Below, piece after piece: positions 20,497 through 30,382 of a stretch of 64,000 nt of DNA. The stretch's first letter is position 1, and each line of letters begins with the position of its first letter. The stretch comes from Aquibacillus halophilus. Its GTDB lineage: Bacteria > Bacillota > Bacilli > Bacillales > Amphibacillaceae. The stretch lies in the NCBI RefSeq assembly GCF_009649745.1, contig NZ_WJNG01000002.1, forward strand, positions 578,151-642,150, read 5' to 3'. Under the pieces are notes generated by a model. It ran no database searches. It was not told where the DNA came from and saw only the letters and a program-made list of their open reading frames with translations. Position numbers and translations under genes: made by a program.

Positions 20497-21354
20497 TTGT
20501 TTTACCATGTTAAAGAACTTCAATATAGAGCAAAACCAGAAAGACCAGACGCATTATATGCGAAAAAACTACAGGAGATATTAGGCGGGCAATTTGGTGA
20601 GATTTCCGTTGCCTTACAGTATTTGTTTCAAGGCTGGGGGGCAAGAGGTGATGGGAAATATAAAGATTTGTTAATGGATACTGGCGCTGAAGAACTTGCA
20701 CACGTAGAAATGCTTGCCACGATGATTGCTAGATTATTAGAAAATGCACCAGTTGGTGATTTAGAGGTAGCAGCAAAAGACCCAGTACTTTCCGCTGTTT
20801 TAGGTGGGATGAACCCACAACATGCAATTGTCTCTGGCCTAGGAGCTTTGCCTGTAGATAGCGTTGGTAATCCATGGACAGCGAGTTATATTAATGCGAG
20901 TGGGAACTTATTGGCAGATTTTCGTATGAACTTAACCTATGAATCTCATGGTAGATTACAAGCGGTAAGGTTATATGAACAAACAACCGACCGTGGAGTG
21001 AAGGATATGCTTTCATGGTTAATTGCACGCGATACAATGCACCAGAATCAATGGTTAGCAGCAATTGCTGAACTAGAAGCAAAAGAAAACGTTGTTGTCC
21101 CGAGCACATTCCCAAGGGAACTTGAAAAACAAGAAGTGTCATACACGTTGTTTAACTATTCGGCAGGTAATGAAAGTGCAAAGGGACGTTGGGCCTATGG
21201 AACAAGTATGGATGGATGTGGTGTATTTAATTACGTTGAGAATCCGGTACCATTTGGGAAAAAGCCTAAGCTTAAGCCAGCGCCACCATATATTCATGAT
21301 ACACCACTAAGCGTATTACGTACTAACGTCCATCCAGACCCTGATACAATGTAA
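20497..21354 (+). CDS. Manganese (non-haem) catalase
   Basis: This protein removes hydrogen peroxide using a di-manganese site. Metal ligands are visible in GGQFGEISVALQYL, EELAHVEM, YESHGRLQ and DTMHQNQW, in the order of the B. subtilis YdbD and CotJC families. It is closest by eye to YdbD. The TTG at 20497 (MFYHVKELQY) is 8 nt after GAGGAG and matches the family N-terminus; a GTG at 20488 is too close to that site. It gives 285 residues. Terminator follows at 21367-21404. Confidence 0.92.
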   Translation: MFYHVKELQYRAKPERPDALYAKKLQEILGGQFGEISVALQYLFQGWGARGDGKYKDLLMDTGAEELAHVEMLATMIARLLENAPVGDLEVAAKDPVLSAVLGGMNPQHAIVSGLGALPVDSVGNPWTASYINASGNLLADFRMNLTYESHGRLQAVRLYEQTTDRGVKDMLSWLIARDTMHQNQWLAAIAELEAKENVVVPSTFPRELEKQEVSYTLFNYSAGNESAKGRWAYGTSMDGCGVFNYVENPVPFGKKPKLKPAPPYIHDTPLSVLRTNVHPDPDTM

Positions 21355-21366
21355 TAAAAATATTAT

Positions 21367-21404
21367 GCTAACGAGCATTCCCTTGATAAGGAAAGCTCGT
21401 TTTT
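21367..21404. terminator. Bidirectional terminator between catalase and ktr genes
   Basis: AACGAGC-A-TTCC, a short loop, then GGAA-A-GCTCGTT with T run. The two flanking genes are convergent and may share it. Confidence 0.8.
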
Positions 21405-22726
21405 TATCCAGTAAATACTTGGTCACTAGGATATCGTACCTTCGTACTATGTGGTTTAGCTAACAAAAACGCAAAAGTTAATGGACCAAGTCGACCAATA
21501 AACATGAGAAAAATAAGTAGTATTTTGCCAACAGAAGTTAAGTCAGGTGTGATCCCCATTGACAAGCCAACAGTACCAAATGCGGATACTGTTTCGAACA
21601 TTACTTCCATAAATGATGCATCCTCAGTAATAGATAAGAAAAATAAAAATAGGAAAACGATGCTCAGGCTTATAATAATTATGGCTAAAGAACGTATAAT
21701 CACTTCTCTTTTAATAGTTCTTTTAAAGATAACAGGTTCTGATTTTGAATTTAAGAAAGCGATTGTAGATAGCAGAACAACAATGACAGTGGTCAATTTT
21801 ATCCCACTGGCTGTTGATGCAGTACCTGCACCAATGAACATTAATAACATTGTATAAAGAAGTGTTGCATCTTCCATAGAACCAATATTAATGGTGTTAA
21901 ATCCAGCAGTCCTAGGCGATACGCCTTGAAAATAGGATGCTATCAATTTGCTATTCATGGATAATGAACCTAATGTATCTGGATTATTGTACTCTAATAA
22001 GAAAATCACGAACATGGAAATAATGTTGATGACAAGTGTACCAGTAATCATTAACTTCGTGTGCAACATTAGTTTTTTCCATCTTTTGTTTGATATTAAG
22101 TCAGTAACGACAGTAAAGCCTAATCCACCAATAATAAATAATGTCGTGATTGTAATATTAACAATCGGGTCAGCAACAAACCCGATGAGGTTATTGGACC
22201 ATGTTGAAAATCCAGCATTATTAAATGCTGATATTGCATGAAATAGACTGTAAAACAATCCATCTTTCCATCCGAATATGGGTACCCAACGAATAGAAAG
22301 TATTACAAATGCAATTGTTTCTACAATGAAAACAAAGCAAACCAGTGATTTGACGAGTTTTACGACACCGCCTGATGTCTCTTGGCTAAAGGATGATGAT
22401 AAATAAACTCGTTGTCTTAACGTAATTTTTCTACCCATAATCAAAAGTGTGAAAATAGCAAAAGTCATTAAACCAATTCCACCAAACTGTATCAGTAACA
22501 TAATGATTGTCTGGCCAAACATGGTGAAATCGTGCTGTGTATCAAGCACACTTAAGCCTGTTACAGTAGTGGCAGATGTAGCTGTAAACAAAGCATCTAT
22601 CCATGATACATAAGTTTCTGATGCATATGGAAGTTTCAAAAACAGTGTGCCTATAACGATAACGGTTAGCATACTTACTGCTAGTAAATGTGGTGGTGAC
22701 ATAGCAAGCGCATTTTTTCTAATCAA
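21404..22726 (-). CDS. ktrD: Potassium channel subunit KtrB/KtrD
   Basis: A membrane protein of 440 residues with four M1-P-M2 repeats of the Trk/Ktr/HKT superfamily. Selectivity-filter glycines occur in SATTVTGLS, AFNNAGFS, SPRTAGFN and AFGTVGLS, and the gating loop region GAGTASTASGIK follows the third. The TTG start follows GAGGAATTTGA. KtrB and KtrD are hard to separate by eye. KtrC, the usual partner of KtrD, is in this window at 62851, which favours KtrD. Confidence 0.85.
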   Translation of the reverse strand: MIRKNALAMSPPHLLAVSMLTVIVIGTLFLKLPYASETYVSWIDALFTATSATTVTGLSVLDTQHDFTMFGQTIIMLLIQFGGIGLMTFAIFTLLIMGRKITLRQRVYLSSSFSQETSGGVVKLVKSLVCFVFIVETIAFVILSIRWVPIFGWKDGLFYSLFHAISAFNNAGFSTWSNNLIGFVADPIVNITITTLFIIGGLGFTVVTDLISNKRWKKLMLHTKLMITGTLVINIISMFVIFLLEYNNPDTLGSLSMNSKLIASYFQGVSPRTAGFNTINIGSMEDATLLYTMLLMFIGAGTASTASGIKLTTVIVVLLSTIAFLNSKSEPVIFKRTIKREVIIRSLAIIIISLSIVFLFLFFLSITEDASFMEVMFETVSAFGTVGLSMGITPDLTSVGKILLIFLMFIGRLGPLTFAFLLAKPHSTKVRYPSDQVFTG

Positions 22727-22986
22727 TCAAATTCCTCATTCTCCCTAATTTTGATTATTATTATATACATTTTTAAGAAGAATTCTAGTAATCTTTTAAT
22801 ATTAATTTAAATTAAGTGAAAACTAATAAAAAGTACTGTTACTAGCATTTTTTAATGATCAAAGCTAAACAAATACTATTGTAATTATCTAAATATTAAG
22901 ATGATTCACAGTAATAAGAGGATATTTTCCGTGATTGTCGAATAATAATATAATGCACAATCATTAAATAAATAGGGGGGACTACT

Positions 22987-24444
22987 TTGTTTAAACCTTA
23001 TAAAACGGCACCTTTTTTTGATGAAATGCTAGACGGTGATGGGAAACCAAAATCTCATTATACTAAATTCCATCGTATCCTAACTGGGTTTGATGAAAAT
23101 GGATTAAAGAAAAAGCATGAAACTGCGCAGCTGTCTTTCTTGAGACAAGGAATTACCTTTACTGTTTATAATGAAAATGAGAGCACGGAACGTACGATGC
23201 CTTTTGACTTTATTCCAATTATTATTCCTGATGAAGATTGGCGTAAAATCGAAAAAGGAATGATTCAGCGAACAGAGGCTTTAAACTTATTTTTAGAAGA
23301 CATTTATCATGAACAGAATATACTAAAGGACGGTATCATTCCAAGAGAATTGGTAGAAGATAATCCATACTTTTATAATAAACAAGTTCACGGCATCAAT
23401 ATTCCCCTGAAAAATCATATTTTTCTAGCGGGAATAGATTTGATTCGAGATGAGAATGGTGAGTACCTCGTATTAGAAGATAATTTACGGAACCCATCTG
23501 GCATGTCCTATGTCTATCAGAATCGGTATGTTATGCGTCAGGTGTACCCGGAGTTTTTCTCAAAACATTCTCTTTTTACTTTAGAACATCAAATCTCTCA
23601 CTTACACGATGCTGTCTTATCTCATGTTCCTTCAACACTTAAAAAGGGAGCTGATCCAAGAGCGGTTCTACTAACGCCAGGTATGTTTAATTCAGCTTAC
23701 TATGACCATTTATTTTTAGCCCAACAGATGGGGCTTGAATTAGTGGAAGGACGTGACTTACTCGTCAGAAATGACAAAGTTTACATGAAAACCATTAAAG
23801 GCTTAGAACAGGTAGATATTATTTATCGAAGAATCGATGATGATTTTCTCGATCCTGAAGCTTTTCGTGAGGATTCAACACTTGGTGTTCCAGGTCTTCT
23901 TCAGGCTTTTAGAAAAGGAAATGTTTCAATTCTAAATGGAATTGGCAATGGTGTTGCTGATGATAAAGCTATGTATGCTTATGTTCCAGATATCATCCGT
24001 TACTATTTAAATGAAGAGCCTATTATCGCTAACGTAGATACCTATCGATTACGAGATAAAAAACAGCGTGATTGGGTGCTTGAACGACTGGATCAATTAG
24101 TCATTAAGAATGTAGGTGCTTCTGGTGGCTACGATATGTTAATTGGACCACACGCCTCCGAAGAAAGAATAGAAGAATTCAGGCAAAAGATAATAGAAGA
24201 ACCTCATCAATATATTGCACAGCCAACTATTAAGCTTTCTCGAGCCCCGGCTTACCAGGGTGATCGTTTTTATCCTTGTCATGTTGATCTCCGTGTTTAC
24301 GTTATGAGAGGAAAAGAAACACATGTACTACCAGGTGGTCTATCAAGGGTAGCATTAAAAGAAGGATCACTGGTGGTCAATTCTTCTCAAGGCGGTGGAG
24401 GAAAGGATACATGGGTACTAAAAGGAGAAGGGAGTGATATCTAG
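22987..24444 (+). CDS. Circularly permuted ATP-grasp protein (DUF404/DUF407 type)
   Basis: A 485-residue protein opening FKPYKTAPFFDEMLDGDG. It carries DNLRNPSGMSYVYQNR, a segment IYRRIDDDFLDP and VKNVGASGGYDM, all typical of the circularly permuted ATP-grasp family that travels with alpha-E and transglutaminase-like proteins. These trios are thought to make or modify peptides, but the product is unknown. The TTG start follows ATAGGGGGGACTACT. The downstream gene starts right after its stop codon. Confidence 0.88.
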   Translation: MFKPYKTAPFFDEMLDGDGKPKSHYTKFHRILTGFDENGLKKKHETAQLSFLRQGITFTVYNENESTERTMPFDFIPIIIPDEDWRKIEKGMIQRTEALNLFLEDIYHEQNILKDGIIPRELVEDNPYFYNKQVHGINIPLKNHIFLAGIDLIRDENGEYLVLEDNLRNPSGMSYVYQNRYVMRQVYPEFFSKHSLFTLEHQISHLHDAVLSHVPSTLKKGADPRAVLLTPGMFNSAYYDHLFLAQQMGLELVEGRDLLVRNDKVYMKTIKGLEQVDIIYRRIDDDFLDPEAFREDSTLGVPGLLQAFRKGNVSILNGIGNGVADDKAMYAYVPDIIRYYLNEEPIIANVDTYRLRDKKQRDWVLERLDQLVIKNVGASGGYDMLIGPHASEERIEEFRQKIIEEPHQYIAQPTIKLSRAPAYQGDRFYPCHVDLRVYVMRGKETHVLPGGLSRVALKEGSLVVNSSQGGGGKDTWVLKGEGSDI

Positions 24445-26334
24445 ATGTTAAGCAGGGTAGCAGACTCTCTATTTTGGATGTCGCGAAATATTGAACGTGC
24501 AGAAAACAATGCAAGAGCTTTAAGTGTTCAATTGATACAAATCTTGGAGGCTTCCGATGAGGAAACCTTAGCTAATCAAGATTGGGAAGTAGTGTTAGAA
24601 ATTTGTGGTTCATTAGAAGAATTCGAAAGGGCAGGTTATGTACTTTCGTCTGAGAAAGATATTATTGAATACTTAGTATTTTCAACTGCCAATCAGAATT
24701 CAATAACCAATTGTGTATCATCTGCTCGAGAAAACGCCAGAACAACTAGAGATCATCTTCCAGATGACTTGTGGGAAGCATGGAACGATTTCTTTTTGTA
24801 TTTTCAGGATTTTAATACAACAGAGTGGACAAAGGATGAAATACAAGGGTTATTAAAAAGGATTAAACTGACTGCTTTAACAGTTCAAGGAATAGTTGAA
24901 TCCTCCATGCCCAGAGGTGGAGTAGCCTATCGATTTATTAAAATAGGTAAGTGGCTTGAACGAGCAGAAAAAACAACGCGAATTCTAAACGTTGTATGTA
25001 ACAACACAATAATAGCCGATAAAAAACATAATTTTCAAGGAAAGAATTATTACTACTGGAGGTCTGCTTTACAGCTAGTAAATGGTTATGAGGCTTTTTT
25101 AAAACAAAACCCGCCTCATATGAATCCAAAAGCTGTTTTATCATTCTTAATATCAAATGAGGCATTTCCTCGTTCCATTCTTTATTGCATTAATCATGTA
25201 AGACAAGCGGTTTCTGAAATGGAAAATGGCAAGGTTTCTCATTATTCTTGGAAAATGTACGCCTCTTTAGATCATTTAGCGGAAGAGTTCAACAAGGTGA
25301 AAATCAATGAGGTTGATTTAACTGAGTTAAGCGAGTTTTTAGATACTTTCCAGAATCGTTGTAACGAAATTGGAGTGATTTTTTCTAAAACATATTATTT
25401 AATCGAGCCAGATATCGAATTTAAAAAGAATAACAAACAAATCTTTCAAAACCAACAACCAAATATGGAGAGTAGATCTAGTATGAAATACCAAATTATA
25501 CACACTAATAGATTTGATTATGAATCACCTGTAAACCAAAGTATGAATGCGATTAGGCTTAAGCCAAGAACAGACGAGTGCCAGCGGCTGCTATCCTATC
25601 GCACTGACATTCTTCCATCTTCCCTAACAAAGGAACATCTAGATTTATGGGGAAATCATGTGGAAACATTTTTTATCCCTGAACAGCACCACCATTTAGA
25701 GGTAACCACTACTTCTATCGTTAGTATTCAAAAAAGCCCCTTTATTCACCGGGTTGAATACTCACCGGAAATGCGAGCTATTTTTCACTCCAATCTGTTT
25801 CATAATCATTACTTATCATTTATAAATGAAACAGAATACACCTATTTAAAACCTGGACAAATTGAAGAAGTTATTAATGAAGTTGGTGAGATAGAAAATC
25901 CAGTTGAATTTTCGATTGCTATCATGAAGTACTTACATGAACGTTTTACCTATAATGGTGATGCTACACATGTAAATACTAAAGCACATGAGTCATTTGA
26001 ACTAAAAAATGGTGTGTGTCAGGATATCACACATGTGATGTTAGGCATCGTCCGAGCGAAGAGTATCCCAGCTCGCTATGTGAGCGGCTATTTGTACGTA
26101 GGAGAGAATTCTGCTTTAGTCGGAGATTCCGCAACTCACGCATGGGTTGAAATCATGGTACCAGGCATTGGCTGGGTAGGTTTAGATCCAACTAATAATG
26201 TAGAGGCACTTGAGAACCATATCCGGGTTGGTACCGGAAGAGATTATGCAGATGTCAGCCCGCTTCAAGGTGTATACCGTGGAGGTGGACATACCTTAGA
26301 TGTTAAGGTGGCAGTTACATTAATAGATCAGTAG
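24445..26334 (+). CDS. Alpha-E domain fused to transglutaminase-like protease
   Basis: Residues 1-about 325 form an alpha-E (DUF403) domain starting MLSRVADSLFWMSRNIERAEN. From residue 347 (MKYQIIHTNRFDYESPVNQS) comes a bacterial transglutaminase N-terminal region. The papain-like core follows, with the triad C525 (GVCQD), H565 (THAWVE) and D581 (GLDPT). The two halves are usually separate genes next to the ATP-grasp gene; here they form one 629-residue frame. An internal GGAGAG at 25467 lies about 10 nt before ATG 25483, so the second half may also be made alone. The start follows AAAGGAGAAGGGAGTG. Confidence 0.88.
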   Translation: MLSRVADSLFWMSRNIERAENNARALSVQLIQILEASDEETLANQDWEVVLEICGSLEEFERAGYVLSSEKDIIEYLVFSTANQNSITNCVSSARENARTTRDHLPDDLWEAWNDFFLYFQDFNTTEWTKDEIQGLLKRIKLTALTVQGIVESSMPRGGVAYRFIKIGKWLERAEKTTRILNVVCNNTIIADKKHNFQGKNYYYWRSALQLVNGYEAFLKQNPPHMNPKAVLSFLISNEAFPRSILYCINHVRQAVSEMENGKVSHYSWKMYASLDHLAEEFNKVKINEVDLTELSEFLDTFQNRCNEIGVIFSKTYYLIEPDIEFKKNNKQIFQNQQPNMESRSSMKYQIIHTNRFDYESPVNQSMNAIRLKPRTDECQRLLSYRTDILPSSLTKEHLDLWGNHVETFFIPEQHHHLEVTTTSIVSIQKSPFIHRVEYSPEMRAIFHSNLFHNHYLSFINETEYTYLKPGQIEEVINEVGEIENPVEFSIAIMKYLHERFTYNGDATHVNTKAHESFELKNGVCQDITHVMLGIVRAKSIPARYVSGYLYVGENSALVGDSATHAWVEIMVPGIGWVGLDPTNNVEALENHIRVGTGRDYADVSPLQGVYRGGGHTLDVKVAVTLIDQ

Positions 26335-26352
26335 TAGTTATTGTTAATTACT

Positions 26353-26379
26353 TAAAAGCACTCTTCGGAGTGCTTTTTT
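26353..26379 (+). terminator. Terminator of the ATP-grasp/alpha-E unit
   Basis: AAAAGCACTC-TTCG-GAGTGCTTTTTT is a compact stem with a TTCG tetraloop. Confidence 0.88.
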
Positions 26380-26457
26380 CTATCGACGATTTAGATTCCT
26401 TAGGAATTTTTCATTACTAGATGGGTCGGATATTTGATTGAGTTCATTCTAAAACTA

Positions 26458-26931
26458 CTATTTTTCATTTAGCGGTTTTTCCATAATGATAAATTTCATG
26501 TTGTTATTTGTAAATGGTGAAGCCAAGATGAAACCGGCATCTTGATAAACTTTTATCGCTCTTTTGTTAAAACATGCAACACTTAACCGTAACTTTCTTG
26601 ACTGAAATGTATAAAAAGCAAAGTTTATTCCGTGAATAATGAACGTTTTACCCAGACCTTTTCCGGTGAGGTCTGGCCTTAACGCAAGTCCAATATCTAC
26701 GCCGTCTTCTTTATATAGTCTTTCCATAATAGCCCCAGGCACTTGTGCACTACTACCGAAACAAAAATAACCGACTACCTCGTTGCCATTTAGAGCAACA
26801 TAGTAATCACCATTTAACAATTCATTAATTCCTTCATCACTATCATCTGGATTGTATAAATCATAAGGTTCATCATATTTCCACTGACTAATACTATTTG
26901 CTTGATCCAATTTCATAGGTCTGATTATCAT
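26458..26931 (-). CDS. GNAT family N-acetyltransferase
   Basis: A 157-residue acetyltransferase. The acetyl-CoA pyrophosphate-binding loop is RPDLTGKGLGKTFI, preceded by VVGYFCFG and followed by the C-terminal CFNKRAIKVYQDAGF motif. The substrate is not predictable. The ATG at 26931 follows GGAGGAAAATACT; an in-frame ATG at 26946 lies inside the ribosome binding site region. It is divergent from the amidase gene. Confidence 0.85.
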   Translation of the reverse strand: MIIRPMKLDQANSISQWKYDEPYDLYNPDDSDEGINELLNGDYYVALNGNEVVGYFCFGSSAQVPGAIMERLYKEDGVDIGLALRPDLTGKGLGKTFIIHGINFAFYTFQSRKLRLSVACFNKRAIKVYQDAGFILASPFTNNNMKFIIMEKPLNEK

Positions 26932-27024
26932 AGTATTTTCCTCCATCGCTTTTTAATAGTGAACGATAACAACACGTAAAGGCTTATTCCACACCATTAT
27001 AATAGCGAAAAGGAGGTTAGCCAA

Positions 27025-27873
27025 GTGAAGCCTATTCTAATTATTGATCCAGGGCATGGCGGAAAAGACCCAGGAGGAGGATCTAATCGTTATTGGATAG
27101 AGAAAGATATGAATCTACAAATCTCTCTTTACCAATATAATCGGTTTAAGAAACTCAATATTCCAGTTTCTATAACAAGACAGGAAGATCTAACATTAAC
27201 TAATGATAAAAGAACAAAAATTGTTCGGAAAAGCGGAGCAACTTATTGTATCTCTAATCATATAAACGCTGGAGGTGGGGATGGTGCAGAAATTATATAC
27301 TCTATTTACAGCGATGGAAAAATGGCAAAAAATATAGCTTATAGGCTGGAGAAAAAAGGTCAAAATGTCAGGCGTGTATTTACAAGAACTCTACCTACTA
27401 ACAGTAGAAAAGACTATTATTTTATGATTCGTGAAACGGGTAATGTAATAACTAACATCATTGAATATGGATTCGCTGATTCTCTTCGTGACGATGTTGA
27501 ACAGGTCAGGGAAAATTGGAATAATTATGCCGAGGCCGTTGTGCAGGGTTTTTGTGAGTTTTCAGGTTTCCGTTATTTGGCTCCAAGAAAAATTGATTAT
27601 GTTGTTAACAAATATAAGAGGGATGAACCAGAATCCGACAATAAAACGTGGTTCATTGGCAAGAGGGTGGAAAGCAGAGTAGATGGGCTACGGTTTTACA
27701 ACCGGCCATCATGGAAGGATGATGCATTAGTTAATGTAGTTAATAAGGGAATTGGCTTTCCCAAAATTTTAGCTAAAATTGAAGTAGATGATGGATATCA
27801 GTTCAAGGTAGAAAATTCATCAGGAATAATTTTCTATATTACAGCCAATGAAAAGTACATTCGTGTAATTTAA
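27025..27873 (+). CDS. N-acetylmuramoyl-L-alanine amidase (Amidase_3)
   Basis: A zinc amidase that cleaves the bond between muramic acid and the stem peptide. Zinc ligands and catalytic residues appear as H11 (DPGHGG), E26 (WIEKD), the histidine in SNHINAG and the glutamate in IIEYGF. There is no signal peptide, as in CwlC-type enzymes that act after mother-cell lysis. The C-terminal 100 residues form a separate unidentified domain in place of SPOR repeats. The GTG start follows AAAGGAGGTTAGCCAA. Confidence 0.86.
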   Translation: MKPILIIDPGHGGKDPGGGSNRYWIEKDMNLQISLYQYNRFKKLNIPVSITRQEDLTLTNDKRTKIVRKSGATYCISNHINAGGGDGAEIIYSIYSDGKMAKNIAYRLEKKGQNVRRVFTRTLPTNSRKDYYFMIRETGNVITNIIEYGFADSLRDDVEQVRENWNNYAEAVVQGFCEFSGFRYLAPRKIDYVVNKYKRDEPESDNKTWFIGKRVESRVDGLRFYNRPSWKDDALVNVVNKGIGFPKILAKIEVDDGYQFKVENSSGIIFYITANEKYIRVI

Positions 27874-27888
27874 TAAATCCATACCTAT

Positions 27889-27920
27889 GGCTATTTCCTT
27901 TTTGGAATTGGCCTTTTTCT
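27889..27920 (+). terminator. Terminator after the amidase gene
   Basis: GGCTATTTCC pairs with GGAATTGGCC (one mismatch) and is followed by TTTTTCTG. Confidence 0.6.
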
Positions 27921-28045
27921 GTTTTGTACGTTTGAATGATGGGAACTATAAATTATGTATTGTTTTTGTTTTTAGTTATAATTGGAGAAGTCAATAATTC
28001 TAAAAAAAACCGTTGTTATGATTAATAAAAAGAGGAGAGGTACAA

Positions 28046-29848
28046 ATGGAAAATCACTACAAAATGACCTGGGATTTAGATACATTGTTTGCTGGAGGGA
28101 GTAATTCAAGTGAATTAACAAATTATATAGCATCATTAGAAGAAAATATGGATAGCTTGTCGAGCTCGGTAGACGGAATGGATATTCCTGAAGATTCTAA
28201 TGATATCAAAGACTTAGAAAATATTATTCATTTGCTAGAAAAAAATACTAAGCAGTTGAGTGAACTCTCAGCTTTTGTTAGTTGCTTATCAGCTCAAGAC
28301 GTTAATGATAAGGGAGCAAAATTGCTCGTAGGCAAAAGAAATTCAATTTCTGCGGATTATTCTACAATAGTAACTAAATTTGATCAAAAGTTGATTCGTA
28401 TTGACGAAACTGTTTGGAAGCATCTATTAGAGCATCCATCAATTAATTCTCTATCCTTTGTGCTCAATGAAAGGAGACTGCAGGCTAGAGATAAACTACC
28501 TTTAGAACAAGAAATACTGCTAAATGATCTATCTGTTGATGGTTATCATGCTTGGGGAGAAATGTACGACTCCATTGTCGGTAAAATGAGTGTAGATCTA
28601 GAAAAAAATGGGGAAGTAGAACATTTGTCGGTAGGACAGGCAGCAAACAGATTAAATGATCCCGATCGTGAAAATAGGAAAGAAGCTTTTATTCAACTTG
28701 AAAAGGCTTGGAAACATAATTCCGACTTATTAAGTGAAACTATTAACCACTTATCCGGGTTTAGATTGCAAACTTATAAACATCGAGGATGGGACAATGT
28801 TCTAAAGGAGCCCCTTGAATACAATCGAATGAGTGAAAAAACGTTGAACTCAATGTGGGAGGCAATCGAAAATAATAAGACACCTTTTGTCTCTTTTCTA
28901 AAAAGAAAAGCAGAACTAATGGGAGTGGATAAATTAAGTTGGTTTGACTTAGAGGCTCCAATATCTAACTCTACCAAAACGGTTAGCTATGATGAAGCAG
29001 CAAGAACAATTATTGAACAATTTAACCGTTTTAGTACTAAAATGGCAGAGTTTGCTCAAACTGCATTTGATAATCGATGGATTGAAGCAGAAGATAGATC
29101 AGGAAAACGCCCAGGAGGTTTTTGTACTAGTTTTCCTGATAGTAAGCAAACTAGGATATTCATGACCTATTCAGGTTCATCAGCTAGTGTAGCGACGTTA
29201 GCTCATGAGTTAGGACACGGGTATCACCAGCATGTCATGGATGAATTAAGTGTATTAAATCAGAACTATGCAATGAATGTTGCTGAGACAGCCTCTACTC
29301 TAGCTGAGATGATTATTGCTGATGCTGCTGTTAAAAATGCAACAAATGAAGAGGAAAAAATAGCTTTATTAGAAGATAAAATACAACGTAGTGTAGCCTT
29401 TTTCATGAATATTCATGCTCGTTTTCTTTTTGAAAATAAATTTTATCAGGAGCGGAAAAAGGGAATTGTGCCAACCGAAAGGCTTCATGAACTGATGGTT
29501 GAAGCTCAAAAAGAATCGTTCTCTCATGAATTAGATGCCTATGATCCAACGTTTTGGGCATCAAAATTACATTTCCATATAACTGATGTTCCTTTTTATA
29601 ATTTCCCTTATACATTTGGCTACTTATTTAGTCTTGGCATTTATGCTAATGCGATTGAATCGGATGAGGATTTTGAAGAATCATATAATGAATTATTAAA
29701 AGATACTGGTCGCATGAATGTTGAGGATTTGGCTGAAAAGCACTTACAAGTAAATCTAGGAGAATTAGACTTCTGGGAAAGAGGAATACAGCTGTGTGTA
29801 GCTGATGTAGAAGAGTTTCTTCGGTTAACAGAAGAAAAAATAAATTAA
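28046..29848 (+). CDS. pepF: Oligoendopeptidase F (M3B peptidase)
   Basis: A cytoplasmic zinc metallopeptidase acting on short peptides. The HELGHGYH motif supplies the zinc histidines and catalytic glutamate, and the third ligand lies in the following AMNVAETASTLAEM segment. The region GGFCTSFPDSKQTRIFMTYSG is typical of M3B. Length 600 residues is normal. The ATG follows AAAAGAGGAGAGGTACAA. Single-gene unit with a terminator at 29856. Confidence 0.94.
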   Translation: MENHYKMTWDLDTLFAGGSNSSELTNYIASLEENMDSLSSSVDGMDIPEDSNDIKDLENIIHLLEKNTKQLSELSAFVSCLSAQDVNDKGAKLLVGKRNSISADYSTIVTKFDQKLIRIDETVWKHLLEHPSINSLSFVLNERRLQARDKLPLEQEILLNDLSVDGYHAWGEMYDSIVGKMSVDLEKNGEVEHLSVGQAANRLNDPDRENRKEAFIQLEKAWKHNSDLLSETINHLSGFRLQTYKHRGWDNVLKEPLEYNRMSEKTLNSMWEAIENNKTPFVSFLKRKAELMGVDKLSWFDLEAPISNSTKTVSYDEAARTIIEQFNRFSTKMAEFAQTAFDNRWIEAEDRSGKRPGGFCTSFPDSKQTRIFMTYSGSSASVATLAHELGHGYHQHVMDELSVLNQNYAMNVAETASTLAEMIIADAAVKNATNEEEKIALLEDKIQRSVAFFMNIHARFLFENKFYQERKKGIVPTERLHELMVEAQKESFSHELDAYDPTFWASKLHFHITDVPFYNFPYTFGYLFSLGIYANAIESDEDFEESYNELLKDTGRMNVEDLAEKHLQVNLGELDFWERGIQLCVADVEEFLRLTEEKIN

Positions 29849-29855
29849 AAGATTC

Positions 29856-29887
29856 TGAAGGTTGTCCCCCAAGGGGATAACCTTTTT
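29856..29887 (+). terminator. Terminator after pepF
   Basis: AAGGTT-G-TCCCC-CAA-GGGGA-T-AACCTTTTTG. Confidence 0.85.
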
Positions 29888-29917
29888 GTTTATTCATATA
29901 TTTAATCTATTCTAGTT

Positions 29918-30205
29918 CTAGTATGTTCTCTTCAACTTAACAAATTCTTCAATAAATTTGTCTGGGGGTGATTCCACTTTGTAAGTAAAAATACCCTGGT
30001 TTGTATGAAGGTAAAGTAAACAGTAATTGGTGGAAAGTAGTTTATAAGAAAGGTCAAGTACTTCTTCTATGTTGAACTTGTCTTTCGATGTAATTATCTG
30101 ATCAACAAATAGGAAGATATACTTTTCTGATTGCAGATAAATTTGTTCGTTATTAATGATTTCACGGTTTACGATTAGGTACGGTTGGGAATAGATAGCT
30201 TTCAA
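29918..30205 (-). CDS. Small protein of unknown function
   Basis: I do not recognise this 95-residue protein. It has no signal peptide or membrane segment. The end (GIFTYKVESPPDKFIEEFVKLKR) loosely resembles the last strand and helix of PH-like domains, which is only a hint. The TTG at 30205 is placed 6 nt after AAGGAGG. The ATG at 30244, still in frame, has that ribosome binding site inside its coding sequence, so the TTG is preferred. Confidence 0.7.
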   Translation of the reverse strand: MKAIYSQPYLIVNREIINNEQIYLQSEKYIFLFVDQIITSKDKFNIEEVLDLSYKLLSTNYCLLYLHTNQGIFTYKVESPPDKFIEEFVKLKRTY

Positions 30206-30382
30206 ATTTTGCCTCCTTGCATTACGATAATTTAAGTATGTCATAAATGTATATCATGCTCAATTTTTTAAACTTAACATTATTTTTTAATGTTTTCCTA
30301 TTTTCACTATTTTTCATGACAAAATTAAATAATTGGGCGCATTTCACTGTTCGCTGAATACAATACAGTAGAGGTGATTCGT

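Noticed and set aside
22727-22986. c-di-AMP riboswitch upstream of the ktr gene
   Set aside because: B. subtilis ktrAB has one, but I could not find its conserved blocks here.
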